Assembly (NCBI GenBank): GCA_024867545.1
Contig: JANFNE010000063.1
Span: forward strand, 182,501-246,500
DNA from: Phytopythium helicoides
Taxonomy: Eukaryota > Oomycota > Peronosporomycetes > Pythiales > Pythiaceae
DNA: 64,000 bases
Direction: 5' to 3'
Made by a program: the position numbers and the translations under genes
Notes under the pieces: model-generated
Seen by the model: the letters and a program-made list of their open reading frames with translations, nothing else
Databases searched by the model: none
What the model was told of the DNA's origin: nothing
Shown: piece by piece, positions 11,085 through 21,222 of the stretch
Numbering within the stretch: the first letter of the stretch is position 1
How the letters are laid out: every line of letters starts with the position of its first letter

Positions 11085-12542
11085 ATGGCGCACCAGATGC
11101 CCATGGAGACCCAGCAGGAGCTGCGGCGCCTGCCTGGCAACAACGTGCGCTCCCTGGCGGCCCGAACGGCGGCGTGGCGACCGACTGACGTGGCGTTTTG
11201 TGCTCGTATGCCGCTCCGCAGCGCTGCGTCGACTGCGACGCGCCGTACCCGCAGTGGGCCACGGTCTCCTACGGCACCTTCATGTGCCTCGAGTGCTCAG
11301 GCCGACACCGCGGACTCGGCGTCCACATCTCGTTCGTGCGCTCGGTCACCATGGACTCGTGGACGGACAAGCAGATCCAGATGATGCAGGTGAGTCTCCG
11401 CTCTTGCTGTGTGTATTGGCGTCGAGGCGGCTGAGCTCACGTGTGTTGACTGATATACCGAGCAGCAAGGTGGCAATGACGCGTTCCGAGCGGCGTTTGC
11501 GGCGGCCGGCGTGCCCACCACGCTCTCGATCCAGCAAAAGTACAACACGCCGCAGGCCGAGGCCTACCGCGGCCGACTGTCGGCGCTCGTTGAGGGCCGC
11601 TCGGCGCCGTCGCTGCCTCGATGGGATCCGAGCTGCATGCAGTCGTCGGCACCGTCGTCGGGCGGCTCGTCCTTTGCTGGGGACTCCAAGGGCGTCGAGG
11701 CGCTCAAGGGCGAGTCCGAGTCCGACTACGTGGCTCGTCAGATGCAGCTTCGTGACGAGGCCCGCGCTCGCATGCAGGCCAAGTTCGGCTCCGGTGGAAT
11801 GCAGGGCATTGGCAGCAGCGGAGAGACGCGCGCGCCGCAGAGCTCTGGTGGTGTGGACCTCTCGAGCGCGTTCGGATACCTCTCGTCCACAGTCTCTTCG
11901 GTTGCCAGCACGGCGACGAACATTGTGCGCGACCAGGATCTGGGCTCCAAGGTGTCGTCCGGATGGTCGATGGTGCAGAGCAAGATCAGCGACCCTGCAC
12001 TGAGTGAGAATGTCAAGTCGACAGCGTCCTCGGGCTGGTCGGTGCTCTCGAGCGGTGCTTCGGCTGTCTGGAAGTCGGCTCAGACTGTTGTCGAGTCAAC
12101 CGTCGGCAGTGGCAATGGAAGCACCAGCTACAACGGAAGCAATGGGTTTCCGTCTCAGTTCCCACGCACGAACGCGGACCTCCCGAGCTCGAGCAAGTAT
12201 GAGGGCGTGGGCAGCACGACCAGCAGCCGCGACCACGACAACGACTCGTGGCTAGACGCTCAGCTGAGCAACGGCTCGTCGTCCTCATCCCTTCCAAAGG
12301 CGAATTCGTTCGGCGGCTCGACCACGAATGCCTTTAGCTCTGGTGCTCCACTGTCCTCGTCGTCTTCGCACTCGAGCAGCTTCACGTCGTCCTCGTCATC
12401 CTCCATGTCGCTCAGCTCCACGGCCACACCACTCGACAACACTCCGGCACCAGTGGTGGCAGCTCCTCCGCCGGCTCCAGTGCCAGCTCCGGCAAAACCG
12501 GTCAAGAAGGATGTGGACTTCTTTGGGGAATTCGGGTTTTAA
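11085..12542 (+). CDS. ARFGAP1: ArfGAP1-like GTPase-activating protein
   Basis: Exons 11085-11144, 11222-11389 and 11466-12542 give 434 residues. The zinc finger C-x2-C-x16-C-x2-C starts at Cys22 (CVDCDAPYPQWATVSYG) and is followed by CSGRHRGLGVHISFVRSV, with catalytic arginine finger Arg50. Splicing at 11144/11222 restores PGNN-RCVDC, which the unspliced frame would break. A Ser/Thr-rich amphipathic stretch at about 208-232 (SSAFGYLSSTVSSVAS) looks like an ALPS curvature-sensing motif, with a possible second one near FSSGWSVLSSGAS. The tail is Ser-rich, then Pro-rich, ending DVDFFGEFGF, a likely adaptor-binding motif. In the known family it stimulates GTP hydrolysis on Arf1 during COPI vesicle coat cycling at the Golgi. 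Convergent with PDHB. Confidence 0.88.
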
Positions 12543-12906
12543 ATTTGTTGGCAGGCATGTGCTGCGGCTTGTAGGCATGCTCAATTCACGCTGCTGGCAA
12601 TACAGTAGATGCGGGCGGGTAATGCACATCTTTTTCATTTGCACGGAGGGAGCGGCTTGTTTGTTGGTGTGCGAGCATATCGAGAGAGGCATGCAAGCAT
12701 ATCAAAACGTTGATCGCTGTTCATTCATGCTCTCACTTTCTCTGCAGAGCTCTAAGCTCACGACTAAATGCAAAAACGAACGAGCATGCAGACGCTCGGA
12801 AGAGAAGCAGCGAGGACACGGGCGAAAAGCGAAACTAGAGGGGGAGATATCCCTCACCAACGCCGTTTACAAGGTGTGCACTGGCAGATGTGTTGTCGCC
12901 GCCTTC
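12543..12906. other. Intergenic between convergent ArfGAP and PDHB genes
   Basis: 364 bp of 3'-flanking sequence for both genes; no gene or RNA seen. Confidence 0.6.
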
Positions 12907-14075
12907 TTACAGCTGACGCGCCACGGTACGCTTAGCGGCCGCGACAATGTCCTCGACCTGCGGCACGCAGATGCGCTCGAGGTTCTCGGCGTACGGCATG
13001 GGCACATCCGTGCCCGTCACACGCTCGAGCGGCGCGTCCAGGTAGTCGAAGGCCTCCGTCTCCATGAGGATACCGGCGATCTCGGCGCCAATGCCGTGCT
13101 GGCCCCAGCCCTCCTCAACCGACACAATGCGGTTCGTCTTCTTGACCGACTCGGAGATCGTGTCACGGTCGAACGGGCGGATGGAGCGGAGGTTGATGAC
13201 CTCGGCGTCAATGCCGCTCTTGGCAAGCTCGGCGGCAGCCTCGAGGGCGACGCCAACCATGCGCGAGAAGGCCGTGATGGTCACGTCCTTGCCCGGCTTC
13301 ATGATCTTGGCCTTGCCGATGGGGATGACAAAGTCCTTGTCCTGCGCCTCCTTGCTCACGGGGAACGAGACACCGTACATGAGCTCGTTCTCGAGCACCA
13401 CGACCGGGTTGGGGTCGCGGATGGCGGCCTTGAGCAGACCACGCGCGTCCTCCGAGTCGTAGATGGAGACGACCTTGAGGCCGGGCACCTGGCCGTACCA
13501 CGCGGCGTAGCACTGCGAGTGCTGGGCGGCTGTTGCATGAACGACGAGAGAAGGTTAGCGGCGAGCGAAGACAAGTCAACGGCCTCCAGAAAAGCAACGT
13601 TGGACGCACCCACAGCGGCGGCGGGGCCGTTGGGGCCGCGGAAGACGATGGGGACGTTGATGTCACCCGCCGACATGTAGTACTGCTTGGCGGCCGAGTT
13701 GATGATCTGGTCGATGGCCTGCATGGCGAAGTTGAAGGTCATGAACTCGAGCACGGGCTTGGTGCCGTGGTAGGCCGCGCCGACGGCGAGGCCCGTGAAG
13801 CCGGCCTCAGTGATGGGCGTGTCGATGATGCGCTTGTCGCCGTACTTCTCCCACAGGCCCTTGCTGACCTTGTACGCGCCGTTGTAGCGCGCCACCTCCT
13901 CGCCCATGAGGAACACGGTCTCGTCGCGCTCCAGCTCCTCGTCCAGCGCCGTGTTGAGCGCGTCGCGCACCGTCATCTCGTCGGCCACCGTGGCCATCGA
14001 GCGGCGCAGCATGGACGCCGCGGGGGCACGCGCGGCGGCGGCCGGGGAGCTCAGGATGCGGCGCAGGAGAGCCAT
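12907..14075 (-). CDS. PDHB: Pyruvate dehydrogenase E1 component, beta subunit
   Basis: Exons 14075-13610 and 13529-12907 with an 80-nt intron give 362 residues. Residues 1-28 form a mitochondrial presequence ([26 protein letters not shown]). The mature part starts [15 protein letters not shown] and carries [36 protein letters not shown], and, across the splice, [19 protein letters not shown]. The C-terminal half has [16 protein letters not shown] and [15 protein letters not shown]. Length matches the family. With E1-alpha it forms the thiamine-diphosphate-dependent tetramer that decarboxylates pyruvate and passes acetyl to E2 in the matrix. If the intron were retained, the unspliced frame would still read some 40 further residues past the donor, diverging from the family. 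Confidence 0.96.
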
Positions 14076-14543
14076 GGGGGTCGGCAGGCAGGAGAACGCT
14101 GGGGGGGGAGCTGCTCACTTGGGAAGTGTATCGCCCACCACACACCCCGGGGGGAGCGCTTGTCACTTTCGCACCAAGCAGACCACTGGGACCCACTATA
14201 GTCTCCGCGTAGGTGCGAGATTTGGGCTACCGGGTAGTCATGGATGGGTGCTTGGTTAGTGGATACGTCCGAGACGATCTGTCCGCAAGAAAGGATTTGT
14301 ATCGTGGATTGTGTATTTGTAGTGCGCGAGACATGAACAGCGGGTCTGTATTGAACGGACACAAGACGCCACGAGCAGCGCGTGACGTCATCGACGTGTC
14401 ACACTCCTGCCGCCGCATCAATTTGCTGATGCACGTCCAGCGGCTACGTCAATGCTGCTTCGGCTCCATGATGCGCGCAAATCGACTTATATTGATGCAT
14501 TGCCGCCGGGCGCGTGCCTGCTACCACCGGTCCATTGAGCCAT
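14076..14543. other. Intergenic, PDHB promoter side
   Basis: 468 bp between the PDHB start and the stop of the next minus-strand gene. It contains a run of eight G at 14101-14108; no gene seen. Confidence 0.55.
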
Positions 14544-15686
14544 CTACGCGTTCGTGAACTCGCCGGCCTCATCGTCGCGCGCGAAAGGCGACTGCATGTT
14601 GAGCGGCGCGGCGCTGCCCTCGGCCTCGTCCAGCGCGTTCGTCGTCGACGCCGGCGCGTCCACGAGCGCCTCGGGCGCGCGCGGGGCCTCCTCGTCGTTG
14701 TCGTCCGCCTCCGGATCCGGCAGGTCCGTGATGAGCTCGCTGGTGCTGTAGCGTGCGTCGCTGCGACGCGCGCGGCGAAGACCCACGGCCGCGACCACAA
14801 CGCCAATGATGCCGGCAATGGCGCCGACGGCGGCGACACCTGCAATATGCGCTGTGGACACGTCTGGTTCAGCACCGGTTTGCGTCTCACTTTTTTCCGC
14901 ATCCTGTTCGTTGGCATCACTCGGCTCGTGCGGAGACTTGGGCAGGTGCGGCTTGATGTCCTCCGAGTTGTTGTCGGTATCGGCGCCTGCTCCTCCCTCT
15001 GCGTCGCCTTCTGGCTTCGGTTCACGGGTCGGCTTCACGGGATACGTGCCCGTGGGGTACTGGATGTCGTCGTCGTCGGCCGAATCGCCCGAGCCCGAGC
15101 TCAACTGCGACGTGGCATGTTCATCCGGGAACTTCTCATTGCTCTCGTGCTCGTCGAACTTGTACGCGAGGGCCTCGACCTCGTCGCTGTCTTGCTGCTG
15201 AGCCTCGTACTGGTAGTCGGAGGGTACGAATCCGGCCTCCTCATCGTCGCTATCGGCAGAACCTGAGCTCGACGACAGCGTGAAGTCCTCGGAGGAGTGC
15301 TTGTCCGCGCTGCCATGCTCGCGCTTGGAGAGGAGGTGGTGCGGCTTTCCTTGCGTGGGATGAACGTCCTCAATCGAAATGTCAGCAACACTGCCGCTGC
15401 CACTGCCGGCAACCGAAGACCCCTTGGCATGCGGCTTGTCATCGTCCAGATCGTGACTCTTCTGGGGCGTATCCTTCCCAGCCACGGCCGCGGCACGGTC
15501 GCGAAGCCACTCGGCAAGCCTGATACTCCAGCTGTCATCCGCGTTGGCAGTGTGATGGTGATGGTTGTGGTGCCCCACGCCGTAGTTGGCACCGTGGGCC
15601 CCCTTGAGCTGAGCTGCGTGGGCTTCCTGGCTTGCGAGCGTGACGACAGCAATGGCTGAGGCCGAGAGGATGGTCGAAAACTTCAT
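14544..15686 (-). CDS. Secreted/type I membrane protein with acidic low-complexity ectodomain
   Basis: 380 residues, single exon. Residues 1-24 form a signal peptide (FSTILSASAIAVVTLAS, predicted cleavage after AHA). A His-rich patch follows (GHHNHHHH), then about 240 residues dominated by D, E, S and G with dibasic sites (HLLSKREHG). One transmembrane helix lies near residues 280-302 (AHIAGVAAVGAIAGIIGVVV), followed by LRRARR and an acidic cytoplasmic tail of about 70 residues. There is no recognised domain, no RXLR motif after the signal peptide and no kinase domain. The helix argues against a freely secreted effector; a cell-surface role is inference. Confidence 0.7.
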   Translation of the reverse strand: MKFSTILSASAIAVVTLASQEAHAAQLKGAHGANYGVGHHNHHHHTANADDSWSIRLAEWLRDRAAAVAGKDTPQKSHDLDDDKPHAKGSSVAGSGSGSVADISIEDVHPTQGKPHHLLSKREHGSADKHSSEDFTLSSSSGSADSDDEEAGFVPSDYQYEAQQQDSDEVEALAYKFDEHESNEKFPDEHATSQLSSGSGDSADDDDIQYPTGTYPVKPTREPKPEGDAEGGAGADTDNNSEDIKPHLPKSPHEPSDANEQDAEKSETQTGAEPDVSTAHIAGVAAVGAIAGIIGVVVAAVGLRRARRSDARYSTSELITDLPDPEADDNDEEAPRAPEALVDAPASTTNALDEAEGSAAPLNMQSPFARDDEAGEFTNA

Positions 15687-16414
15687 GGTGGTGTTGAGGG
15701 AGCGAGGTGCACTTGGCGGGTGGCTGTGGCTTCTCTGCTGTGGTGAGAAGGGAGGAAATTGAAGAGTGAGCTCCAGCGTGAGCGGCGTGGCTGAAGTCTC
15801 TCAAGAACTGAACTTCGTCCGTTTCGCCTCAGCCTGCGTATCCCGTGTTGTGCATTACTCGCCAACGCTGTATTTAGATCGGCTCGCAAGGAGAAAGCGC
15901 GCGAGCTGCGATTGTGATGCCAAGGTGGTCACGTCTGCTCTACCACCAGCGCGTTGGCTTTTGGAAGCTAGGTATTCGTGCTCGCTAATTTCGCCATCGC
16001 TTCCATCCGTTGGCAGGAGACCGTTGTTTGGCTTGCAGACGATTCTTCAGGATATGTCCCATTGGCCGCGAGCAGCATCGTCGCGAATCGCCAAGCTTGT
16101 CTGTCATCCAGTCACGAGAGAGCGCAAACAGCCGCGAATGCACTTGCCAAAGATGCGCCGCGGGCAGAAACCGCCATCAGCTAAAATACGCCGTGGGATC
16201 CTGCCAGCCAGAAGTCATGATGTGCATGATTCCCAATGCATCGGTGATCTCGTCTCCATCTTGCAAATTCGCGACTCAAGCAAGAAAAGCTGGGCGTCGA
16301 GAGCTGCGGCTGGAAATCCTGAGCACAATGCGGAGAAACACGAGGTCGCCTTCTTCCTTTCATGTTCGCTCCCAGACTCGGACCTCGACCAATGCGGCCA
16401 TCAGATAGCCCCCG
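15687..16414. other. Intergenic, no gene seen
   Basis: 728 bp. Open frames on the plus strand here lack codon bias, motifs and splice support, and I do not call them. The left part should hold the promoter of the type I membrane protein gene. Confidence 0.5.
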
Positions 16415-17267
16415 CTAGTCGAAGTCTTCCAGAAACAGACCCAATTCTTCCAACAATTCTAGTGATTCGGGGCTGCTGGAGTGGCCGAAGTTGCTTGGAT
16501 CGATAGTACTATTGACGTTGCTGGTTATCTCGTTGCTGATTCGGGTAGAACCGAGTGGAGATCCGCCATCGATCGTCCAAACGCCACACCCTCGTCATTG
16601 CCTCTTGATTGTTCGCATCAAGAAATGATCATCATAGCATGATTCAGTAGCGCGTCGCTCGAGATCTCCCCACCACGTGCCCGACGGCTGGCGTTCTGGT
16701 CACTGCGTCCCGCGTCTTCTACTTCGGTGCCGAAGTGCACTTCCGCGTCCTTCTCCTCCATGTCCACGTTCGCGTCCATGGAAGCGCGGGGGAGGCGCTT
16801 GGATGATCGCTCCTGGAACGTCTGAGACGTGCTGGCTGTCCACTCCATCTCGACGTCTGCGTACAAGTTGGCATCTTGCCTTCAAGTGTCGTCGGCAGCG
16901 CTAGCACCAGCGGCTCCTCCGGCTCTGGTAGAAGAGCTGCTCGAGCGGTATCGCAAGTCAAGCGAGCAGCTCGGGAACAGATATTCGTAGCCATGTAGCC
17001 ATTTCTTTTCCGCGTCGCTGATTTGCTCCTGACAGGCGACACAAGCCAATGAAATGTGCGTAAAAAGAAATGGCTACATGACTATCCAACCGACACGAGT
17101 CTGAACGTGCCGGACTCGCGTAGGAACTCGACACGAAGGTGCCTGGCAGCATGGCGAGCCTGCTGGAAACAGCGCTCGCGTGGCATCGCGTCGAATCGCA
17201 TGGGCTTCGTGTTCACTCGACTCAACACCTTCGACACCTTCGCGACCTTCGACTGGTCCAGCCTCAT
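16415..17267 (-). CDS. Unrecognised four-exon gene, 218 residues
   Basis: Proposed exons 17267-17091, 17028-16908, 16856-16674 and 16590-16415. All junctions are GT...AG and phases close to a whole number of codons, but no single exon exceeds 61 codons, so the gene is easily missed. The N-terminus is basic (RLDQSKVAKVSKVLSRVNTK, then CFQQARHAARHLRVEFLRES); next comes SDAEKKWLHGYEYLFPSCSL, a Ser-rich linker, an acidic middle (DANVDMEEKDAEVHFG) and an acidic hydrophobic tail (SLELLEELGLFLEDFD) resembling an activation or docking peptide. The first donor (GTTGGA) is weak and one intron is only 51 nt. It diverges from the alcohol dehydrogenase gene. A regulatory protein is possible, but no known DNA-binding domain is evident. 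Confidence 0.42.
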
Positions 17268-17483
17268 GGTCGCCACGGCGAAAGCGCTTGAAGCTGCGGA
17301 GACCAGGCGATGGAGACAAACGGCGGCACGCCTCCGAGGCGGCAATATGTGGAGCTCACTATGAGGAATTGCTAGGTTTGGCCGTGTCCCATGAGCCCAA
17401 CTGCCGTGTCCGCGGGCGGCGAGGCCGCTCGCTCTCGGTCGCCAGTATGGAATTCGCGAGCACGGACGCAAGCCCGTAAGAAG

Positions 17484-18737
17484 ATGGAGTACCTGTCCAA
17501 GAAGCTTGGCGGCGGCAGCCACGAGTGCCAGCAGTGCTCGAGCAACCCGGGGAGCTGCATGCGCGCTATCGTGTGGGAGGGCGCCAAGGCACTCAAGGTG
17601 GAGAACGTGCCACGCCCCAAGGTCATCGAGCCGCATGACGCGATCATCAAGGTGACCGCGTGCTCGGTGAGCCCCGACTTTGCGGCTCAGGCGAGCGCTG
17701 GCGAGCTCGAGGGCATGGAGAAGGGCCAGATCGTGGGCAGCGAGGCTGTCGGCGTCGTGGACAAGCTGGGCTCGCAGGTGTCGTCACTGTCGGTGGGCGA
17801 CCGCGTGGCCATCTCGTTCGTGATCGCGTGCGGGACCTGCTCGCACTGCAAGCGTCAAGAGTTCTCGGCCTGCAACTGCACCAACGAGTCGCTCGAGTTC
17901 AAGAAATGGTACGGCGGCTGGGCGCCGGCGGCCGTGTTCGGCTCGACTCGCCTGTTCAACAACGTGCCCGGCTCGCAGGCCGAGTACGTCCGCGTGCCGT
18001 TCGCTGATGTCAACTGCTTCAAGATCCCGCAAGGAGTCTCGGACGAGAAGGCCGTGTTTGCGGGCGAGACCGCCGTGTGTGGACTGTACGCGACTGAGCT
18101 GGCCGACGTCAAGCGCGACTCGACAGTGGTCATCTGGGGTCTTGGGCCTGTTGGTCTCATGGCTGCCAAGTGGTGCAAGCTCAAGGGAGCCAAGCGGGTC
18201 ATCGGCGTGGATCACAACAACGACCGCCTCAAGTTTGCGCGCGAACGCCTCCACATTGACGTGGTGGACCGCACCAAGCTATCGTGCTCGGACGTGATCA
18301 ACAAGCTTCAGGAGCTGCTCCCCGAGGCTGGAGCCGACTGTGTCATTGACGCTAGTGGCACGGCCCGCGGCGCTGGGCTTGTGGCCAAGCTGCAGAGCTC
18401 GATGGGCATGGAACCCGAGCCGATCGACACGTTCAAGGAGATCTTCACGATCGCGCGCAAGTTTGGGCATGTGGGTGTCATCTCGACCTACGTGGGGTTC
18501 GTGGACGCGTACCCGATCGGCCACGCCGTGCTCAAGGACCTGACGGTGCGCAACGGCCGCACGCCGGCCCAAAAGTACATGAAGCAGGTGCTCCAAGCTA
18601 TGGACGCCGGGGAGCTGGATCCGTCGGAGCTCATTTCGCACCGCATGTCGCTCGATGAGCTCGCGCACTCGTACGGCGAGATCGGTCGCGAAGGTGGCGG
18701 GTATCTCAAGGTGGTGGCGTGCCCGCACAAGGTCTAA
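17484..18737 (+). CDS. Zinc-type alcohol dehydrogenase family protein with altered catalytic site
   Basis: 417 residues from ATG 17484, single exon. The frame opens earlier (ATG 17391), and a third ATG at 17559 begins the core MRAIVWEGAKALKVENVPRP; the middle ATG was chosen because the residues before it look like leader. The structural zinc lobe is intact (CGTCSHCKRQEFSAC) and the NAD(P) Rossmann motif is clear (VVIWGLGPVGLMAAKWCKL). The C-terminal half resembles glutathione-independent formaldehyde-dehydrogenase-like enzymes (FKEIFTIARKFGHVGVIST, YMKQVLQAMDAGELDP). Of the catalytic zinc ligands, Cys is kept (TACSVSPDF), the GHE histidine is Ser (IVGSEAVGVV), and the third aspartate position is Glu. 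Substrate unknown; catalysis may be altered or lost. Confidence 0.82.
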   Translation: MEYLSKKLGGGSHECQQCSSNPGSCMRAIVWEGAKALKVENVPRPKVIEPHDAIIKVTACSVSPDFAAQASAGELEGMEKGQIVGSEAVGVVDKLGSQVSSLSVGDRVAISFVIACGTCSHCKRQEFSACNCTNESLEFKKWYGGWAPAAVFGSTRLFNNVPGSQAEYVRVPFADVNCFKIPQGVSDEKAVFAGETAVCGLYATELADVKRDSTVVIWGLGPVGLMAAKWCKLKGAKRVIGVDHNNDRLKFARERLHIDVVDRTKLSCSDVINKLQELLPEAGADCVIDASGTARGAGLVAKLQSSMGMEPEPIDTFKEIFTIARKFGHVGVISTYVGFVDAYPIGHAVLKDLTVRNGRTPAQKYMKQVLQAMDAGELDPSELISHRMSLDELAHSYGEIGREGGGYLKVVACPHKV

Positions 18738-19056
18738 GGCGGCGACTGCAAGCGGAAGGCGTGAGGCGTTGAGGCGTGAGGCGTTGAGGCGTGACGCATG
18801 ATCTGCGTGTGTGAGCTGACAGCGAGTGGGCTGTGCTGGTTAATGGCAAGGTGGTGACACAGCAATTGCATGTGGAGTGTGAAAACAAAAAAAAAAAGTT
18901 GAGCCTGAAGCTTTATGTGTTCTTTGCTTTATCATCTTCATGCCTCTCGAAGCCTTACACTGGTGACGGCACGCAGACAGACAGACTCTTCATGCAAGAG
19001 AATCAACGAACACGAGCATACGATTTCAAAAAGTCTAAACGCGTTCAGTATATTTA
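18738..19056. other. Intergenic between convergent ADH and HAS1 genes
   Basis: 319 bp. Holds a short tandem repeat (GGCGTGAGGCGTTGA, about two and a half copies, 18758-18796) and an A-run near 18887-18898, probably in the 3' UTR of the dehydrogenase gene. No gene seen. Confidence 0.55.
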
Positions 19057-20913
19057 CTAGTGCGCAAACTGGCGCTTGTCGTCCGGAGCGCGGCGGCCAT
19101 ACGGGTTGTCGGCGCTAAACGCATGGCCCGAGCGCTGGAACTTCTTGCGTCCGCCGTCGTCCACGTTCACACCCTTGCGCTTGGCCGTCTTGCCCGTCGT
19201 CTTGACTGGCAGTGTCACCTTCGGCGGCACTTGCAGGCCAAAAGACTTGGCAACCGCCTGCAGGTCTAAGCTGCCAACGTCAAAGATACCCTTGAGCGAG
19301 TGCGACGCGTACGCCAGCAGGTAGCCGCGGTACGCATCCTTGGCGGACCGGTGCAGGTAGTACGTCTTCTCAACCAGCTTCATCAGCTGCGACTCGACGT
19401 TTGCAATCTTAGCAATCGGGAACTCGTACTCGTTCAGAGCCACCTTGGCAGCCTTCAGGTACTTGAGGAATCCCAGCTCCTCCGGCAGCAGCATCAGCAA
19501 AGCCTTACCCTTGCCCTTAGCGCCACGAGCCGTACGACCGACACGGTGGATGTACTCGCGCGGGTCATCAGGCGGGTCGAACTGGATGATCCAGTCGACC
19601 GCAGGGATGTCGAGACCACGGGCTGCCACGTCGGTACACAGCAAAATACCGCTCTTGGCATTGCAGAACTGGAAGAACGTCGTGGTACGCTTGTTCTGCT
19701 TCTGCTTGCCGTGAATGTCCATCACAGGAATGTCAATGTAGTTCAGGAGCTCGCCGTAGAACTTGACAGCGTTACACGACGAGAAGAAGACCATGACCTT
19801 CTTCTTGAGGTTCTTCTTCAGGAACGTGAAGAGCAGGAGGAAGCGCTTGTCGCTGGGGGTGACAACGTATCCCTGCTCCAGCGTCGCGACCGTCGCCTTC
19901 GTGTCCTCCTCTTCGACTCCAACGTACACGGGCTTCTCCTTGATCGACAGACGCGCCAAGTCCTCGACCTTCTTCGTCTGCGTCGCGCTAAAGAGCATCG
20001 TCTGGCGCTCCTTCGGGATGCACTTGATAATCTGGCGCATCTCTTCCTCGAAACCGATCGACAGAATACGGTCGGCCTCATCGATGACGAGGATCTGCAG
20101 GTTGTGGTAGATGAAGGCCTTGGTGTTCTGCAGGTGATCCAGCAGACGACCAGGTGTGGAGATCAAAATGTTCACACCCTTGACGAGACGCTCGGCCTCC
20201 GTGCGGCGGTTGGCGCCGCCCATGACGATGCCGTGAGTCTGCGAATGGTACTTGCAGATCTCGCGCACAACACCGTAGATTTGCAGCGCCAGCTCGCGCG
20301 TGGGCGAGATGACAATGCAGCCCGTTCCCTTGCGCGGTGTGAAGCGCACCTTGTGCAGCAGCTCGACGGCCGGGATGAGGAACGACAGCGTCTTACCGGA
20401 ACCAGTCTTGGCAGCGCCGAGCAGGTCCTGGCCCGCCAGCAACGGGCGGATCGACTTGGCCTGAATCTTGGTCATCTTCTTGAATCCCATGTCATCCAGC
20501 GCCTTGCGCGTCGGCTCGGACAGCGGCAGCGACGCGAACTCCTCGTTCGAGAAGTATCGCTCGTCCACGGCTCCCTCCGCCTTGCTGTGGTCGGCGGCGT
20601 CCGCGATCGCCTGCTCCGTCTCCTCGTCGTTCTCCTCCTGCTCCACAGCCTCCTGCTCCACAGCCTCCTGCTCCTCGACGGCCACTTCCTCCTCCTCTTC
20701 TTCCTGCTCCTCGACAGCCGCCTTCTCCTCCACCACCTCGACCGGCTTGCTCTCCTTCTTGCTCTTCTTCTTCTTCTTCTTCTTGTCGCCCGCAACCACG
20801 ACCGGCGCGGCTGCGGCCTCCGTCACCTGCGCCACCTCCGCATGCTGCTTGGCGTCCTCCGCCTCGGCCTCTGCCGGCTTGGCGCCGCCGCTACGACGAG
20901 CCTTCTTGCCCAT
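19057..20913 (-). CDS. HAS1: DEAD-box ATP-dependent RNA helicase HAS1/DDX18
   Basis: 618 residues from ATG 20913, no introns. The frame stays open upstream to 21138, but that stretch overlaps the divergent promoter, so [10 protein letters not shown] is taken as the start. Residues 1-125 are a Lys/Glu-rich nucleolar-type extension with a run of seven Lys. Then the DEAD-box motifs in order: Q-motif region about 126-151, motif [10 protein letters not shown] (ends 175), PTRELALQ (about 204), [18 protein letters not shown] (DEAD 278-281), SAT 309-311, and HRVGRTARG in the second domain. The C-terminal block ([30 protein letters not shown]) is specific to the HAS1/DDX18 subfamily, which acts in pre-60S and 18S rRNA maturation. 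Divergent from TIM44. Confidence 0.95.
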   Translation of the reverse strand: MGKKARRSGGAKPAEAEAEDAKQHAEVAQVTEAAAAPVVVAGDKKKKKKKSKKESKPVEVVEEKAAVEEQEEEEEEVAVEEQEAVEQEAVEQEENDEETEQAIADAADHSKAEGAVDERYFSNEEFASLPLSEPTRKALDDMGFKKMTKIQAKSIRPLLAGQDLLGAAKTGSGKTLSFLIPAVELLHKVRFTPRKGTGCIVISPTRELALQIYGVVREICKYHSQTHGIVMGGANRRTEAERLVKGVNILISTPGRLLDHLQNTKAFIYHNLQILVIDEADRILSIGFEEEMRQIIKCIPKERQTMLFSATQTKKVEDLARLSIKEKPVYVGVEEEDTKATVATLEQGYVVTPSDKRFLLLFTFLKKNLKKKVMVFFSSCNAVKFYGELLNYIDIPVMDIHGKQKQNKRTTTFFQFCNAKSGILLCTDVAARGLDIPAVDWIIQFDPPDDPREYIHRVGRTARGAKGKGKALLMLLPEELGFLKYLKAAKVALNEYEFPIAKIANVESQLMKLVEKTYYLHRSAKDAYRGYLLAYASHSLKGIFDVGSLDLQAVAKSFGLQVPPKVTLPVKTTGKTAKRKGVNVDDGGRKKFQRSGHAFSADNPYGRRAPDDKRQFAH

Positions 20914-21027
20914 TCCTTCCCCACTATATGACTGCCTTGAGTGTGACGTTTCGATCCTCTGTCGAGGCGGCGATGTTTGGCTGGTCGGGAGTGCTTTGCC
21001 GCAAAAAAGGCGCTCAACACGCTTTCC

Positions 21028-21063
21028 GATTGGTCCAAACCCTTCCATCTCATCGTTGATTGG
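21028..21063. promoter_or_regulatory. Paired inverted CCAAT boxes in the HAS1/TIM44 divergent promoter
   Basis: Two GATTGG motifs (21028-21033 and 21058-21063), 30 bp apart, in the 309-bp gap between two divergent housekeeping genes. Spacing of about three helical turns fits a shared NF-Y-type promoter; function inferred. Confidence 0.45.
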
Positions 21064-21222
21064 ATATATTTCCATCCCGCAATTTGTCACGTCACTAAAG
21101 CGCGTCGTTGCGTGTCGGGTGAGGGTGCTGACCGCCACACGCCGGCATCTCCAGTAGCTACTCGTGCTGCTTGCTGCTGCTCCACCGCCGGAAGCTCCTG
21201 CTGCCCTCGCCCACTCGCCGCA

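Noticed and set aside
14544..15686. RXLR or Crinkler effector
   Set aside because: A signal peptide is present but no RXLR or LFLAK motif follows, and the protein has a transmembrane helix and cytoplasmic tail.
15766..16506. 246-codon plus-strand frame
   Set aside because: No ATG-linked start context, codon bias or motif, and its 3' end overlaps the better supported minus-strand exons at 16415-16590.
19300..20931. 543-codon plus-strand frame antisense to HAS1
   Set aside because: Mirror of the helicase gene; leucine/arginine-rich composition with no domain.
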